64,000 nucleotides of DNA from Alphaproteobacteria bacterium (GTDB taxonomy: Bacteria > Pseudomonadota > Alphaproteobacteria > Rhizobiales > Xanthobacteraceae): assembly GCA_026400395.1 (NCBI GenBank), contig JAPLPD010000155.1, positions 18,738 to 82,737 of the forward strand, given 5' to 3'. Numbering within the stretch: position 1 is the first letter of the stretch; each line of letters begins with the position of its first letter. Below the pieces are notes generated by a model, which was not told the origin of the DNA, made no database searches, and saw only the letters and a list, made by a program, of their open reading frames with translations. Both the position numbers and the translations under genes were made by a program. This document shows, in pieces, positions 38,926-48,816 of this stretch.

Positions 38926-40428
38926 ATGACCGTTCTGTCCCGTCGAGGCTTGCTGGCCGGTTCCGCTGCGTCGTTCGCGGCGGGCACGCTCGGCGCGTGG
39001 CCAGCGTTTGCCCAGCGCGCCAGCCGCCCGGCGGCGCCGGTTCCGAGCGAAGTGGACTGCGTGATCGTCGGCGCGGGAGCCGCGGGGATCGCTGCGGCGC
39101 AGAAGCTTGCCGCCGCCAAGCGCAGCTTTGTTCTGATCGAGGCGTCGAACCGGATCGGCGGGCGCTGCTTCGCCGAGACAACGAGCTTCGGCGTGCCGTT
39201 CGACCGCGGCGCGCATCTCATCCACAATCCGGAAAGCAATCCGCTGACCAAGCTCGCGGCGCGGACCGGTCTGGAAATCTACCAGGCACCCTCCGCCCAG
39301 CGCATTCGCATTGGCCGGCGTTACGCGCGTGAGAGCGAGCTTGAGGATTATCTCGCCGCCGCGGTGCGAGCCAACCGCGCCATCGCCGACGGCTCGCGCA
39401 ATCGGGCGGATGTCGATTGCTCCAGGCTGCTGCCGCGCGATCTCGGCGAGTGGCAGTCCACGGTGGAGTTTACGCTCGGGCCCTACAACAGCGCGAAAGA
39501 CCTCGACCAGATTTCGGCGGTAGACATGAGCCGCTCCGGCGATCGCAACACCGCCGCGCTGTGTCGCCAGGGCTATGGCGGGCTGCTGGCGAAGCTCGCT
39601 GACGGTCTGCCGGTGCAACTCGACACTGCGGTGAAGCTTGTCGATATCACAGGCCGCGGCACTAAGGTCGAATTATCGACCAACAAGGGCACGATCACCG
39701 GCCGCCACGTCATCATCACGGCGTCGACCAATGTCGTGCTCGATCGCATCAAGTTCGACGGCGGCATGCCGAAGCGCCATCAGGATGCGTTCGAGAAGCT
39801 TAGGCTCGGCAGCTTCGATCACATCGCGCTGGAACTGTCGGGCAATCCGCTCGGCCTGCCCCGCGACGAGATGGTGTTCGAGAAGACACTGAGCACGCGC
39901 ACCGCCGCGCTGACCGCCAACATCGGCGGTTCGCCGCTGTCGGTTGTCTCGGTGGGCGGCAAATTTGGCCGCGAGCTGGTTGAGCAGGGCGACAAGGCGA
40001 TGGTCGAATTTGCCGTCGAGTGGCTCAGCAGCATGTACGGGCCCGGTGTTCGGAAGGGACTTGGTCGCACCCAGGTCACGCAATGGAACAAGGAGCAGTG
40101 GACCCAAGGCGCGATCGCGACTGCAGCGCCGGGCTGGCAGGGAGCGCGCCGCGTCCTCATGGAGCCGATCCGCAACCGGGTGTTCTTCGCCGGTGAGGCG
40201 GTGCACGAAACCGCATGGGGCACCGTCGGCGGCGCCTGGGAATCCGGCACTCGCGCGGCCGAAGCGGTGGTGCGGCGCATTTTGGGTCAGCCCGATCTGC
40301 CGCTGCCGAAGGCCGAGCCCGATCCGCCTTTGGTTACGGTGACGACGCCGGCTCAACGCCAACCGCAGTCTTCCGCCTGGTGCGCGACCAATCCGAGCAT
40401 GTGCAAGCCGCCGCGCGCGAAGCCTTGA
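38926..40428 (+). CDS. Tat-exported flavin monoamine oxidase-like FAD oxidoreductase
   Basis: A 500-residue FAD enzyme. The N-terminus MTVLSRRGLLAGSAASFAAGTLGAWPAFAQ is a twin-arginine signal, so the folded holoenzyme would act in the periplasm. FAD binding is shown by VDCVIVGAGAAGIAAAQKL and LIEASNRIGGRC, and the C-terminal FAD motif RVFFAGEAVHETAWGTVGGAWESGTRAAE is typical of amine oxidases. A Pro-rich tail (TTPAQRQPQSSAWC) ends the protein. The ATG at 38926 begins the Tat signal exactly. The amine or other substrate is unknown. Confidence 0.87.
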   Translation: MTVLSRRGLLAGSAASFAAGTLGAWPAFAQRASRPAAPVPSEVDCVIVGAGAAGIAAAQKLAAAKRSFVLIEASNRIGGRCFAETTSFGVPFDRGAHLIHNPESNPLTKLAARTGLEIYQAPSAQRIRIGRRYARESELEDYLAAAVRANRAIADGSRNRADVDCSRLLPRDLGEWQSTVEFTLGPYNSAKDLDQISAVDMSRSGDRNTAALCRQGYGGLLAKLADGLPVQLDTAVKLVDITGRGTKVELSTNKGTITGRHVIITASTNVVLDRIKFDGGMPKRHQDAFEKLRLGSFDHIALELSGNPLGLPRDEMVFEKTLSTRTAALTANIGGSPLSVVSVGGKFGRELVEQGDKAMVEFAVEWLSSMYGPGVRKGLGRTQVTQWNKEQWTQGAIATAAPGWQGARRVLMEPIRNRVFFAGEAVHETAWGTVGGAWESGTRAAEAVVRRILGQPDLPLPKAEPDPPLVTVTTPAQRQPQSSAWCATNPSMCKPPRAKP

Positions 40429-40443
40429 TTCGAAACCGGTCGC

Positions 40444-41604
40444 CTAACGCGCCAACTGCTCCTTTACCCAGCCGACGATCATGGTGGCGATCGCGTCGGC
40501 TGGCTGGCCGGGCGTGCGGCCCATGTGGTGGCCTTGCGGATAAACCCGTGCCGATTTCGGGTTGCCGTATTCCATCAGCAGATGCACGTCGGCGATCGGC
40601 GCCTGGTCGTCCAGTTTGCCGTTGACGCCGAGTAACGGCGCGGACGGCTTTTCAAGTAGACCCATCGTCTTGAGTGACAGCGGCGCCACTGCGGTGAGAA
40701 ACTCCTCGACCGTCGACACGCCCATCGCCCGGCCCCGCGCGTCAAGCAGACTTGCCGCGCCGAACAGATAGGTCGCGCCGCCAGTGGTGAACGCCGGCAC
40801 GAGCCACTCGCGCTGAAAACCGTAGTGGATGTTGCCCCCGTGAAACACCGCCGCTTTAATGCGATCCGCTGCCGTGAAGGCGAGCCGCGCCGCCCAGTAG
40901 GCGCCGAAGCTGCCGCCCCAGACCGCGACCCAGCGGCCGTTCACGTCGCGGCGGGTCGCCAGATAGTCGAGCCACGCGAGGTAGGTTTTTTCCGCTGACG
41001 TATCGCCATATAGAACCGGGTTTTCGCCGGAGCCGGGCATGTCGATGCTCAACGAAGCCAGGCCGGATTTCATGATCTCGTTCGTGATCTTGAGCCGGTC
41101 CTCCTTCCAGCCGTCGACCCCGCCCCAGTGCATGACGATGGGCGGATCGATGGCGCCGGGCGGCTTCTGCAGATAGCCGACCAGCTTTTTGCCTTCGAAC
41201 GGGATTTCCACGATTTCAAGCGGCGGATCGAAGTGCGCGGCCGCCTTGCGGAACATCCGCAGCGAGCTTTGGTACGCCTTCATTTTGCCGGGCGAGGTCG
41301 GCGATGGATAACGGCCGACGCGGCAGGCGTCGAAAGCCTGCATGTAGAGCTCGGCCAGCTCCTTGCCGCTCGCCCCGGCCTTGGCCGCGGCGTCGCCTTT
41401 GGCCTCGTAGTGGAACCCGATCTTGCTCCACTCCTCGGCCCAGTGATCCTTGTCGAGGCTGGTCAGCGCCGCCATCACCTTTTCGGCGTCTTCCGGCTTG
41501 ATGTCCTCGAACGGATTGAGCTTGCCGGCCCGCCGCATAAACTCGGCTTTGACCTCGGGCAGCGTACGTTCGCGGGAACCTTTCGGTTGTTCATGGATGT
41601 TCAT
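40444..41604 (-). CDS. FrsA-like alpha/beta hydrolase coupled to UbiD
   Basis: A 386-residue hydrolase. An N-terminal helical region (about 1-125) precedes the alpha/beta fold: VGYLQKPPGAIDPPIVMHWGGVDGWKEDR (oxyanion region), the nucleophile elbow VAVWGGSFGAYWAARLA, an Asp in GVNGKLDDQAP and the catalytic His in YPQGHHMG. This resembles FrsA/2,6-dihydropseudooxynicotine-hydrolase-type enzymes, some of which cleave C-C bonds. The ATG overlaps the stop of the ubiD-family gene in an ATGA junction, so the two are translated together and probably act in one pathway on an aromatic or carboxylated compound. Confidence 0.85.
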   Translation of the reverse strand: MNIHEQPKGSRERTLPEVKAEFMRRAGKLNPFEDIKPEDAEKVMAALTSLDKDHWAEEWSKIGFHYEAKGDAAAKAGASGKELAELYMQAFDACRVGRYPSPTSPGKMKAYQSSLRMFRKAAAHFDPPLEIVEIPFEGKKLVGYLQKPPGAIDPPIVMHWGGVDGWKEDRLKITNEIMKSGLASLSIDMPGSGENPVLYGDTSAEKTYLAWLDYLATRRDVNGRWVAVWGGSFGAYWAARLAFTAADRIKAAVFHGGNIHYGFQREWLVPAFTTGGATYLFGAASLLDARGRAMGVSTVEEFLTAVAPLSLKTMGLLEKPSAPLLGVNGKLDDQAPIADVHLLMEYGNPKSARVYPQGHHMGRTPGQPADAIATMIVGWVKEQLAR

Positions 41605-43163
41605 GTCACGTCCTTCGCGCTGGTCTTGTCCTCGAACACAGTAATCGTCGGCGGCTTGCCCTCGAAGCCCAGCTCGGTCCATCTCGTCACCACGTTGTCG
41701 TACATTTTCTTGTCGAGCTTGGTGCGCGGCGAGAACGACTTGATGTGCTTGTAATCCATGCAGGCGTTGATCAGCGCCTTCGAGCCCCACGGCCGGATTT
41801 CCGGCGGATTGAGACTCGGATCGAGGAACGTGCTCCAGGTTTCGCGCAGGATGTCGATCGACTGCGACGGCCGCGAGCGGGTCGCCATCGCCCACAGCAC
41901 CTGGCCGACATTGCTCGGGTCGATGTCGTCGTCCACCACGATGACGTATTTGCCGAAGTAGGCGCCGGCGGTGCATTGCGCGGCGAGCGCCATCACTTGC
42001 GATGCGTGGCCGGCATACATCTGCTTGATCGACACCACCGTCATGCCCCAGCCCGCCGCCTCGGGGATCGACCACACGCCCTGAATGCCGGGGATGCCGA
42101 GCTTCTGCAGATCGGCCCAGATGCCGGCGGAGCGAAGCGCCGCCCAGAACAGCCCGCATTCATTCGACGGTCCATCGGCCATCAGCGCGCAGGTCAGCGT
42201 CGGATTGTTGCGGTAGCGCACGCGCTCGACGCGCATGTAGGGCGTGGCGCCGCTCGGCCGTCCGTAATAGCCGGTGAACTCGCCGAACGGACCTTCGGCA
42301 AACGTCTCGTCCGGATAGAGATGACCCTCGAGGATAATCTCGGCGTGCGCCGGCAGCGGCAGGCCGGTGAGGTCGGAGTTGAACAGTTCGATCGGCGAGC
42401 CCTTGATGCCGGAGTAATACTCGTACTCGCTTTCGGTTTTCGGCAGACTCGATGCGCCGACCAGGAACAGCAGCGGGTCGATGCCATAGGCCGCCGCGAT
42501 CGGCGCGGGCTTGCCCATCTTCCACCACTTGTCGCGGTCGCTGCCGCCGTCCTTGCCCGGCGACGTGTAGACGCCGATTTCGCGCGGGCCCTTGATCATC
42601 ATACGGTAGGTGCCGACGTTGACCCGGCCCGAGTCCGGATCCTTGGTGATGACGGCATCCGCGGTGCCCAGATACATGCCGCCGTCGAGCGGCCACATGC
42701 GCTGCGCCGGGAACATCCGGATGTCGATTTTGTCGCCTTCGACGATGTTCTGGTTGCAGACGGCGCGCTCGGCGGGCACTTCGACCGGCGCCATCTTGCG
42801 CCCGAGCTTCTTCTGCAGAAGCTGCACGGCCTTCAGCGGATGATCGACCGGCTCCTCGCCGATCATCAGGCAGAACCGCGATAGGTTGCAGCCGATCATG
42901 TTGTAGAGGGCCTTGTGGCCCGGATGGCCCTTGATGTTCTCGAACAGCAGCGCCGGGCTTTTTTCCAGGCCGACCATGTAGGTGATGTGAGCGGCTTCGA
43001 GATCGGGGCTGACTTCGGCGGTGATGCGCTTCAACTCGCCCATCGCCTCGGCCTTCTCCAGCCACAGGTCGAGATCGCTGGCGTTGCTGCGCCGGTCGGA
43101 GGGCTTGCTCGTCGGCTGTTCGACGGCGGTGGCGCTGCCGCCGGCCTTGATGCCCATCTCCAT
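41601..43163 (-). CDS. UbiD-family prenylated-FMN decarboxylase
   Basis: A 520-residue enzyme of the UbiD family, which (de)carboxylates aromatic or alpha,beta-unsaturated acids using prenylated FMN. Family features: LFENIKGHPGHKALYNMIGCN, the metal/prFMN binding region (NQNIVEGDKIDI; MYLGTADAVITKDPDSGRVNVGTYRMMIKG), the catalytic Glu region EGPFGEFTGYYG, and VVDDDIDPSNVGQVLWAMATR. It differs in its N-terminal extension (about 30 residues) from ubiquinone-pathway UbiD. No ubiX homologue is in the window. Coupled by ATGA to an alpha/beta hydrolase, it probably belongs to a degradative pathway. Confidence 0.9.
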   Translation of the reverse strand: MEMGIKAGGSATAVEQPTSKPSDRRSNASDLDLWLEKAEAMGELKRITAEVSPDLEAAHITYMVGLEKSPALLFENIKGHPGHKALYNMIGCNLSRFCLMIGEEPVDHPLKAVQLLQKKLGRKMAPVEVPAERAVCNQNIVEGDKIDIRMFPAQRMWPLDGGMYLGTADAVITKDPDSGRVNVGTYRMMIKGPREIGVYTSPGKDGGSDRDKWWKMGKPAPIAAAYGIDPLLFLVGASSLPKTESEYEYYSGIKGSPIELFNSDLTGLPLPAHAEIILEGHLYPDETFAEGPFGEFTGYYGRPSGATPYMRVERVRYRNNPTLTCALMADGPSNECGLFWAALRSAGIWADLQKLGIPGIQGVWSIPEAAGWGMTVVSIKQMYAGHASQVMALAAQCTAGAYFGKYVIVVDDDIDPSNVGQVLWAMATRSRPSQSIDILRETWSTFLDPSLNPPEIRPWGSKALINACMDYKHIKSFSPRTKLDKKMYDNVVTRWTELGFEGKPPTITVFEDKTSAKDVT

Positions 43164-43258
43164 GACGCTACTCCCTGTACGATTGTTGGCGCGATCCTAC
43201 CCGAAGCGCGCAGGCGAGGTCACGCTGCTGAGCTATGCGATAGCGCCGCATATACCGC

Positions 43259-43364
43259 CTCATCATGAGGAGCGCACGCAGTGCGCGTCTCGAAGGATGG
43301 GCTATACCGAGGCGCGCCGCGATCCTTCGAGACGCATCGCTTCGCGATGCTCCTCAGGATGAGG
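43259..43364. repeat. Inverted pair of rhizobial palindromic repeats (BIME-like)
   Basis: Two units face each other between the start of the ubiD gene and the end of pheT. The left unit (about 43259-43300) reads CTCATCATGAGGAGCGC...GTCTCGAAGGATGG; the right unit (43321-43364) reads GATCCTTCGAGACGCATCGC...CTCCTCAGGATGAGG, the reverse complement with small differences. Each contains its own inner palindrome. These units are known in many copies in Bradyrhizobium-group genomes. Confidence 0.7.
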
Positions 43365-43377
43365 TTGGAATTGTAGC

Positions 43378-45798
43378 CTACGTCCGCAGCACGCCGCCGG
43401 TGCGCTTGGTGACCTCGGCGACGATCTTGGCGGCCAGCGCATCGATCTCCTGGTCGGTCATCGTCTTCTCGCGCGGCTGAATGGCGATCGCGATGGCGAC
43501 CGACTTCTTGCCGGCCTCGATGCCCTGGCCTTCGTAGATATCGAACACGTTGACGCCGGTAATCAGCTTGCGGTCCACGTTCTGCGCCGCCCGCTGGATG
43601 TCGGCGGCCTTCACCGCGCGATCGACCACGAAGGCGAAGTCGCGCGTCACCGGCTGGAACTGCGACAAGTCCAGCACCGGTTTGGCGCGGGTGGCCTTGG
43701 CCTTGCCCTCCGGGATGCGTTCGAGAATGACCTCGAAGGCGACCAGCGGACCTTCGGCATCGAGGGCCTCCAGCGCGCGCGGATGCAACTCGCCGAAATA
43801 GCCGAGAATGTTCTGCGGCCCGATCTGGATGGTGCCGGAGCGGCCGGGGTGAAACCACGCCGGGCCGCCGGGAACCACCTGCATCGCTTGTGCCGGCGCG
43901 CCGGCAGCGGTCAGCACGGCGAGGGCGTCCGCCTTCGCATCGAAGGCATCGACCTCGGCGGTCTTGTTCGACCAGTGCCGGCCGGCGCCACCGGCCTTGG
44001 CCAGCGCGCGGCGCACGCCGGTCGCCGCCATGAACTGGTCTTCCGGCTTGTCGCCTTTGAAAATCTGTCCGACTTCAAACAGTGCGGCGTCCGGGAAGCC
44101 GCGGTCGGCGTTCTTCTGGGCGGCGGCAACCAGCCCCGGGATGAGACTCGGCCGCATGTCGGACAGCTCCGCCGCGATCGGATTGGCGAGCGCGAGAGCT
44201 GCGCTGCCGCCGCCGAACAGCGTGGCCTGCGGCTTGGAGATGAACGACCAGGTGACCGCTTCGGTCAGCCCGCGCGCGGCGAGCGCGCGCTTGGCCTTGC
44301 GGGTGCGCACCTGCAGGGACGTGAGAACCGGATTGCGCGGCGCGTTGCCGCGATCGAACGGTGTCGGCGGAATGCGATCGACGCCGACGATGCGCACGAT
44401 CTCCTCGACGATGTCGGCCTTGCCCTCGATGTCGGGCCGCCACGATGGCGCAGCGACCTTGACGCGGGTGTCCTGTCCGGCGACGAAAAAGCCGAGCTTG
44501 GTGAGCACGCGCCGCATCTCGATCAGGTTCAGGTCGAGGCCGGCGAGCCGCTTCAATTCGCTGGTCGGGAAGTCGACGACCTTGTCGGGCGCTTCGGCCT
44601 TGCCGACGGTGACGATCTCCGACGGCGTGCCGCCGCAGAGCTCGATCACCATCTGCGTGGCAAGCTCGAGCCCCGGCGCCATGAAGTTCGGATCGACGCC
44701 GCGCTCGAAGCGGTAGCGCGCGTCGGAGTTGATGCCGAGCTTGCGGCCGGTCTGGGCGATGTTGATCGGCTCCCACAGCGCCGATTCGATCAGCACATCG
44801 GTGGTGCCTTCGTCGCAGCCCGACGCCTCGCCGCCCATGATGCCGGCGAGCGATTCGACGCCGTTGTCGTCGGCGATCACGCACATGGCGGTGTCGAGCG
44901 TGTACGTCTTGCCGTCGAGCGCCAGCATCTGCTCGCCGTTGTTGGCGCGGCGGACGACGAGATTGCCCTTCACCTTCTTTGCGTCGAACACATGCAGCGG
45001 CCGGCCGCGGTCGTAGGTGATGAAGTTGGTGATATCGACCAGCGTGTTGATCGGGCGCAGCCCGATGGCCTTGAGCCGCTTCTGCAGCCACTCCGGCGAC
45101 AGTCCGTTCTTGACGCCGCGCACCAGCCGCAGCGCGAATGCCGGGCACAGCGGATGGGTCTGGCCGAAATCGAGCGTCACCGTCACCGGGCAGGGGAACT
45201 CGCCCTTGATCGGCTTCGGCGCGCGATCCTTGAATGCGCCGATGTCGGAGGCGGCGAGATCGCGCGCGACGCCGTTGACGCCGGTGCAGTCCGGACGGTT
45301 CGGCGTCAGGTTGATGTCGAGCACCGCGTCGTCGAGGCCCTTGTATTGGGCGAAGCTCGCGCCGAGCGGAGCGTCGTCCGGAAGCTCGATGATGCCGTCA
45401 TGGTTGTCGGAGATTTCAAGCTCGGCCTCGGACACCAGCATGCCGCGGCTTTCGACGCCGCGAATGGTGCCGACCTGCAGCGTGATCTTCTTGCCGGGAA
45501 CGTAGGTGCCGGGCGGCACGAACACGCTGGTCAGGCCGGTGCGCGCGTTCGGCGCGCCGCAGACGACTTGAGTCGGCGGCTGGCCGTCGCCGGTGTCGAC
45601 CATGCACACGCGCAGGCGGTCGGCGTTCGGATGCTGCTTGGCGTCGATCACCTTGGCGATGACGTAGGGCGCCAGCATCTTGGCCTTGTCGTCGACGGAT
45701 TCGACTTCGAGGCCGATCATCGTGAGCTTGGTCACGATGTCGTCCAGCGACGCGTCGGTGTCGAGATGCTCTTTCAGCCAGGCGAGGGTGAATTTCAT
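43378..45798 (-). CDS. pheT: Phenylalanine-tRNA ligase beta subunit
   Basis: PheT pairs with PheS to charge tRNA-Phe. The 806-residue protein is complete: N-terminal [13 protein letters not shown], tRNA-binding (EMAP-II-like) domain with [24 protein letters not shown]3/B4 editing domain ([26 protein letters not shown]), B5 domain, the catalytic-like core (RARAFV-type [12 protein letters not shown]), and the C-terminal ferredoxin-fold anticodon-binding domain ([25 protein letters not shown]). Its ATG overlaps the stop of a DUF559 gene (ATGA), so it is translated downstream of that gene rather than directly of pheS. Confidence 0.97.
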   Translation of the reverse strand: MKFTLAWLKEHLDTDASLDDIVTKLTMIGLEVESVDDKAKMLAPYVIAKVIDAKQHPNADRLRVCMVDTGDGQPPTQVVCGAPNARTGLTSVFVPPGTYVPGKKITLQVGTIRGVESRGMLVSEAELEISDNHDGIIELPDDAPLGASFAQYKGLDDAVLDINLTPNRPDCTGVNGVARDLAASDIGAFKDRAPKPIKGEFPCPVTVTLDFGQTHPLCPAFALRLVRGVKNGLSPEWLQKRLKAIGLRPINTLVDITNFITYDRGRPLHVFDAKKVKGNLVVRRANNGEQMLALDGKTYTLDTAMCVIADDNGVESLAGIMGGEASGCDEGTTDVLIESALWEPINIAQTGRKLGINSDARYRFERGVDPNFMAPGLELATQMVIELCGGTPSEIVTVGKAEAPDKVVDFPTSELKRLAGLDLNLIEMRRVLTKLGFFVAGQDTRVKVAAPSWRPDIEGKADIVEEIVRIVGVDRIPPTPFDRGNAPRNPVLTSLQVRTRKAKRALAARGLTEAVTWSFISKPQATLFGGGSAALALANPIAAELSDMRPSLIPGLVAAAQKNADRGFPDAALFEVGQIFKGDKPEDQFMAATGVRRALAKAGGAGRHWSNKTAEVDAFDAKADALAVLTAAGAPAQAMQVVPGGPAWFHPGRSGTIQIGPQNILGYFGELHPRALEALDAEGPLVAFEVILERIPEGKAKATRAKPVLDLSQFQPVTRDFAFVVDRAVKAADIQRAAQNVDRKLITGVNVFDIYEGQGIEAGKKSVAIAIAIQPREKTMTDQEIDALAAKIVAEVTKRTGGVLRT

Positions 45799-46259
45799 GA
45801 TGCGATCCTCCCACGCACCGCAGCGCGTTCTTGGGCAGGGCCCGACTCCCTTCCCCGCTTGCGGGGGAGGGTTGGGGAGGGGGACGCTTCAAGCGCTGCC
45901 GCAATTGCTTCCAGTACGCCTTGTTGATTGGTCATTACGTCGTGGTTGTTGAAGCGGAGCACACGAAAACCCTTCGACCCAAAAAACGCGTCTCGCCGCG
46001 CGTCACGCTTGAGATTTTCATCTTCAAAGTGCTGCCCGCCGTCGAGCTCAATGACGAGGCTTGCCTGGTGACAGACAAAATCCGCGATATACGGTCCGAT
46101 CGGTGTCTGTCTCCGGAAGCTCGCTCCATGCATCCGGTGCGCGCGGAGTGCACTCCAAATCAAACGTTCGGCATCCGTCGAATCCTGACGGAGCGATCGC
46201 GCGCGAGACCGCAGCTTCTTGGACACTTGCCAAGCTGGCTGTTTTTCGGCGCTACTCAT
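45795..46259 (-). CDS. DUF559 (Vsr-like fold) endonuclease-domain protein inside the pheST operon
   Basis: A 154-residue protein with the DUF559 domain, part of the restriction-endonuclease-like/very-short-patch-repair superfamily. Motifs: [50 protein letters not shown] (Asp and Glu-x-Asp acidic residues), and a C-terminal strand [12 protein letters not shown]. Activity on DNA is not shown for most members. The last 28 residues ([13 protein letters not shown] onwards) are encoded by a dispersed GC-rich palindrome, so the gene has grown into repeat sequence. Its stop overlaps the pheT start. Confidence 0.85.
   Translation of the reverse strand: MSSAEKQPAWQVSKKLRSRARSLRQDSTDAERLIWSALRAHRMHGASFRRQTPIGPYIADFVCHQASLVIELDGGQHFEDENLKRDARRDAFFGSKGFRVLRFNNHDVMTNQQGVLEAIAAALEASPSPTLPRKRGRESGPAQERAAVRGRIAS
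45848..45871. repeat. GC-rich palindrome within the 3' end of the DUF559 gene
   Basis: CCCTTCCCCGC and GCGGGGGAGGG form an inverted repeat around TT. It encodes part of the DUF559 tail and matches, with small changes, the palindrome upstream of the same gene at 46294-46317. Confidence 0.7.
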
Positions 46260-46293
46260 TGGGAATCCTGTGGTGCAGCAGCCCCCTCCCTAG

Positions 46294-46317
46294 CCCTCCC
46301 CCGCAGGCGGGGGAGGG
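46294..46317. repeat. GC-rich palindrome between pheS and the DUF559 gene
   Basis: CCCTCCCCCGC, AG, GCGGGGGAGGG: an 11-base inverted repeat. With the copy at 45848 it flanks the DUF559 coding region, which suggests that the gene and repeats were inserted or spread together. Confidence 0.7.
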
Positions 46318-46358
46318 AACAGGCCGTGCCATGCCGAAGGAAATCTGTTTGCGGCGGC

Positions 46359-47441
46359 TCACGGGCTCAGCCCTCCCGCGAGTGTGGGGAAGTCGAGCGG
46401 ACGGAATCCATAGTGCGACAGCCAGCGCACGTCGGCCTCGAAGAAGGCGCGCAGATCGGGCATGCCGTATTTCAGCATGGCGATGCGGTCGATCCCCATG
46501 CCCCAGGCGAAGCCCTGCACCGAGTCCGGGTCGAGCCCGCAATTGCGCAGCACGTTCGGATGCACCATGCCGCAGCCGAGAATCTCCAGCCAGTCGTCAC
46601 CCTCGCCGAAGCGCACCTCGCCCTTGTCACGCTTGCACTGGATGTCGACTTCGAGCGACGGCTCGGTGAACGGGAAGAACGACGGCCGGAAGCGCATCTT
46701 CACGTTGTCGACCTCGAAGAACGCTTTGCAGAACTCTTCGAGAATCCATTTCAGGTGACCCATGTGCGCGCCCTTGTCGATCACCAGGCCCTCGACCTGG
46801 TGGAACATCGGCGTGTGGGTCTGGTCCGAGTCGCTGCGATAAGTGCGGCCTGGAATGATCACGCGGATCGGCGGCTTCTGCGCCAGCATGGTGCGCACCT
46901 GCACCGGCGACGTGTGCGTGCGCAGCAGCTTGCGTGAGCCGTCGGCGCCCGGATTGAAATAGAACGTGTCGTGCATCTCGCGGGCCGGATGGCCCTCGGG
47001 GAAATTTAGCTTGGTGAAGTTGTAGTCGTCGGTCTCGATATCCGGACCTTCGGCGACGGCGAAGCCCATGTCGGCGAAGATCGCGGTGAGTTCGTCCACC
47101 ACCTGGCTGATCGGATGCATGCGGCCAAGCTCGGATGAGGCCTCGCGAACCGGCAGGGTGACATCGACGGTTTCGGTGGCGAGGCGGGCATCGAGCGCCG
47201 CGCCTTTGAAGCCCTCGCGCTTGGCGTTGAGCGCGGTGTTGACGCGGTCGCGCAGCCCGTTGATCGCCGGGCCTTGAACCTTGCGCTCGTCCGGCGTGAG
47301 ACCGCCCAGCGTCTTGAGCAGTGCGGTGACCGAGCCGCTTTTGCCGAGCGCTGAGACGCGCACGGTTTCCAGGGCGGCCTCGTCGGCAACCGTGGCGATG
47401 GCGGCCGAAATCTCGGTTTCCAGGGCGGCAATGTCGGTCAT
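46359..47441 (-). CDS. pheS: Phenylalanine-tRNA ligase alpha subunit
   Basis: PheS is the catalytic alpha subunit of phenylalanyl-tRNA synthetase. The 360-residue protein has an N-terminal coiled coil (about 1-95), then the class II core: [20 protein letters not shown], motif 2 [26 protein letters not shown], and motif 3 [31 protein letters not shown]. The ATG at 47441 gives the usual N-terminus [11 protein letters not shown]. It is separated from pheT by a DUF559 gene. rplT and rpmI lie upstream across a small divergent gene. Confidence 0.97.
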   Translation of the reverse strand: MTDIAALETEISAAIATVADEAALETVRVSALGKSGSVTALLKTLGGLTPDERKVQGPAINGLRDRVNTALNAKREGFKGAALDARLATETVDVTLPVREASSELGRMHPISQVVDELTAIFADMGFAVAEGPDIETDDYNFTKLNFPEGHPAREMHDTFYFNPGADGSRKLLRTHTSPVQVRTMLAQKPPIRVIIPGRTYRSDSDQTHTPMFHQVEGLVIDKGAHMGHLKWILEEFCKAFFEVDNVKMRFRPSFFPFTEPSLEVDIQCKRDKGEVRFGEGDDWLEILGCGMVHPNVLRNCGLDPDSVQGFAWGMGIDRIAMLKYGMPDLRAFFEADVRWLSHYGFRPLDFPTLAGGLSP

Positions 47442-47541
47442 CTCAACCCTCGCGAATGCGGCTGGTTTTGGCCGTCCCGCGCGCATCTGGCAAGCCCCGC
47501 GGCGGCGTGGGAAAATGCCCGATCCAGTGGGAGGCGTTTCG

Positions 47542-47943
47542 ATGCTGGCTCGGGTGGCTTTTGCTCTGTCGGCGGCCTTGCTGATCGTGGCGCCGGCGCT
47601 GGCGCAGGACTGCCCGGCCGAGGGGTCCGGATGGGAGGGCCGCGAGGACGCGGTCCGCAAGGCTGGCACCTGCAACGCGGCGCTGAAGGTCGCGGAATCC
47701 TGCGCTTATGGCGCGACCGGCGATACCGGGCTGACCAACATCGTGATCGAGAAATGCGAGGCCGATTTCTCGGCCAGGATGAGCAAGGCGCAGCGCCGGA
47801 GCTACGACCGCGGCATCAAAGCTTGCGACGAGAGGTACCGGCGCAAGGAAGGCACCATGTACCGCTCGATGGCGGCATTCTGCTGGGCCACGCTTGCGCG
47901 CGACACCGCGGCGAAGTTCGCCCAGATGCCGCGCCGCAAGTAG
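47542..47943 (+). CDS. Small exported cysteine-containing protein of unknown function
   Basis: A 133-residue protein with a Sec signal peptide ([22 protein letters not shown]) and a mature domain with six cysteines ([42 protein letters not shown]) that could form disulfides. The C-terminal half is basic ([14 protein letters not shown]). I do not recognise a family. GGGAGGCG precedes the ATG at 47542. It lies between divergent pheS and convergent rplT. Confidence 0.72.
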   Translation: MLARVAFALSAALLIVAPALAQDCPAEGSGWEGREDAVRKAGTCNAALKVAESCAYGATGDTGLTNIVIEKCEADFSARMSKAQRRSYDRGIKACDERYRRKEGTMYRSMAAFCWATLARDTAAKFAQMPRRK

Positions 47944-47953
47944 TCCGCTGGGA

Positions 47954-48319
47954 TCAAGCCGCCTTCGGCAGCGCGGCCTTGGCCTTCTCGACGATCGCCT
48001 GGAACGCAGCCGGCTCCATGATGGCGATCTCGGACATGACCTTGCGGTCGACCATGATGCCGGCCTTGGCCAGCCCGTCGATGAACTTCGAGTAGTTCAG
48101 CCCGAACGGCCGCACGGCGGCATTGATGCGCTGGATCCAGAGCGCGCGGAACGAGCGCTTCTTGTTCTTACGGTCGCGGTAGGCGTACTGCATCGCCTTT
48201 TCCATCGACTGCTTGGCGATGCGGATCGTATTGCGGCGGCGGCCGTAGTGGCCCTTGACCGCCTTGAAGACTTTCTTGTGCTTGGCGTGAGAAGTGACGC
48301 CGCGTTTGACGCGAGCCAT
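47954..48319 (-). CDS. rplT: 50S ribosomal protein L20
   Basis: L20 is needed early in 50S assembly. The 121-residue protein is complete, with the basic N-terminus [30 protein letters not shown] and the globular C-terminus ([30 protein letters not shown]-type). It follows rpmI after about 65 bases on the same strand. Confidence 0.98.
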   Translation of the reverse strand: MARVKRGVTSHAKHKKVFKAVKGHYGRRRNTIRIAKQSMEKAMQYAYRDRKNKKRSFRALWIQRINAAVRPFGLNYSKFIDGLAKAGIMVDRKVMSEIAIMEPAAFQAIVEKAKAALPKAA

Positions 48320-48383
48320 GACTGATCTCCTGAAATGTTAAGCCTGCAACGATGGGAAGACGGCCGTGAACGGCCTGATGTCC

Positions 48384-48584
48384 TCAGCCGTTGGGCAGGA
48401 AAAACTTGATGATGTTGTCGCCGTCGGCCTTGAACATCACGCGGGTGCCGCGGTGCTGGCGGATCTGCTTCTTGGTCCGCTTGATCATGCCGTGACGCTT
48501 GCCGGCCATGGCCGACTTCACTTTGCCGCTGGCGGTAATCTTGAAGCGCTTTTTAGCGCCCGACTTGGTCTTCAGCTTGGGCAT
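48384..48584 (-). CDS. rpmI: 50S ribosomal protein L35
   Basis: A 66-residue basic protein beginning [22 protein letters not shown] and ending [16 protein letters not shown], typical of L35. The ATG at 48584 follows GGAGAG; the frame is open 12 codons further upstream. It is separated from infC by 232 bases that contain a terminator-like hairpin, so rpmI-rplT probably has its own promoter in that gap. Confidence 0.97.
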   Translation of the reverse strand: MPKLKTKSGAKKRFKITASGKVKSAMAGKRHGMIKRTKKQIRQHRGTRVMFKADGDNIIKFFLPNG

Positions 48585-48759
48585 TTTGCTCTCCTTCAGG
48601 TGCGGCTTCGGACGCGGCAAAGAACCGGTCCCGCCGGATTAGCTCAATACGAGCGTGCTGAGTGATCAGCCTCGCCGCCACGGCAGCCCTTGTTAGCCGG
48701 GCGGTGAGAGGTCGGGTTTATGGCAGAGGATGTCTGAAATGACAACCACGACAAGCAAA

Positions 48760-48782
48760 CGCCCGCGGACCGGCCGCGGGCG
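48760..48782 (-). terminator. Hairpin terminator after infC
   Basis: CGCCCGCGG (48760-48768) and CCGCGGGCG (48774-48782) form a 9-bp stem with a five-base loop. Read on the minus strand, the stem is followed by TTTGCTTGT. It sits 35 bases beyond the infC stop and separates infC from rpmI-rplT. Confidence 0.65.
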
Positions 48783-48816
48783 CTGTATTTCGCAATATCG
48801 CTGCGAAATCAGATAG

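Noticed and set aside
43783-45927. Open frame of 714 codons on the plus strand opposite pheT
   Set aside because: It is the antisense shadow of a clearly conserved pheT; high-GC third positions keep the opposite frame open. Its translation is Arg/Gly/Asp/His-rich with no domain pattern.
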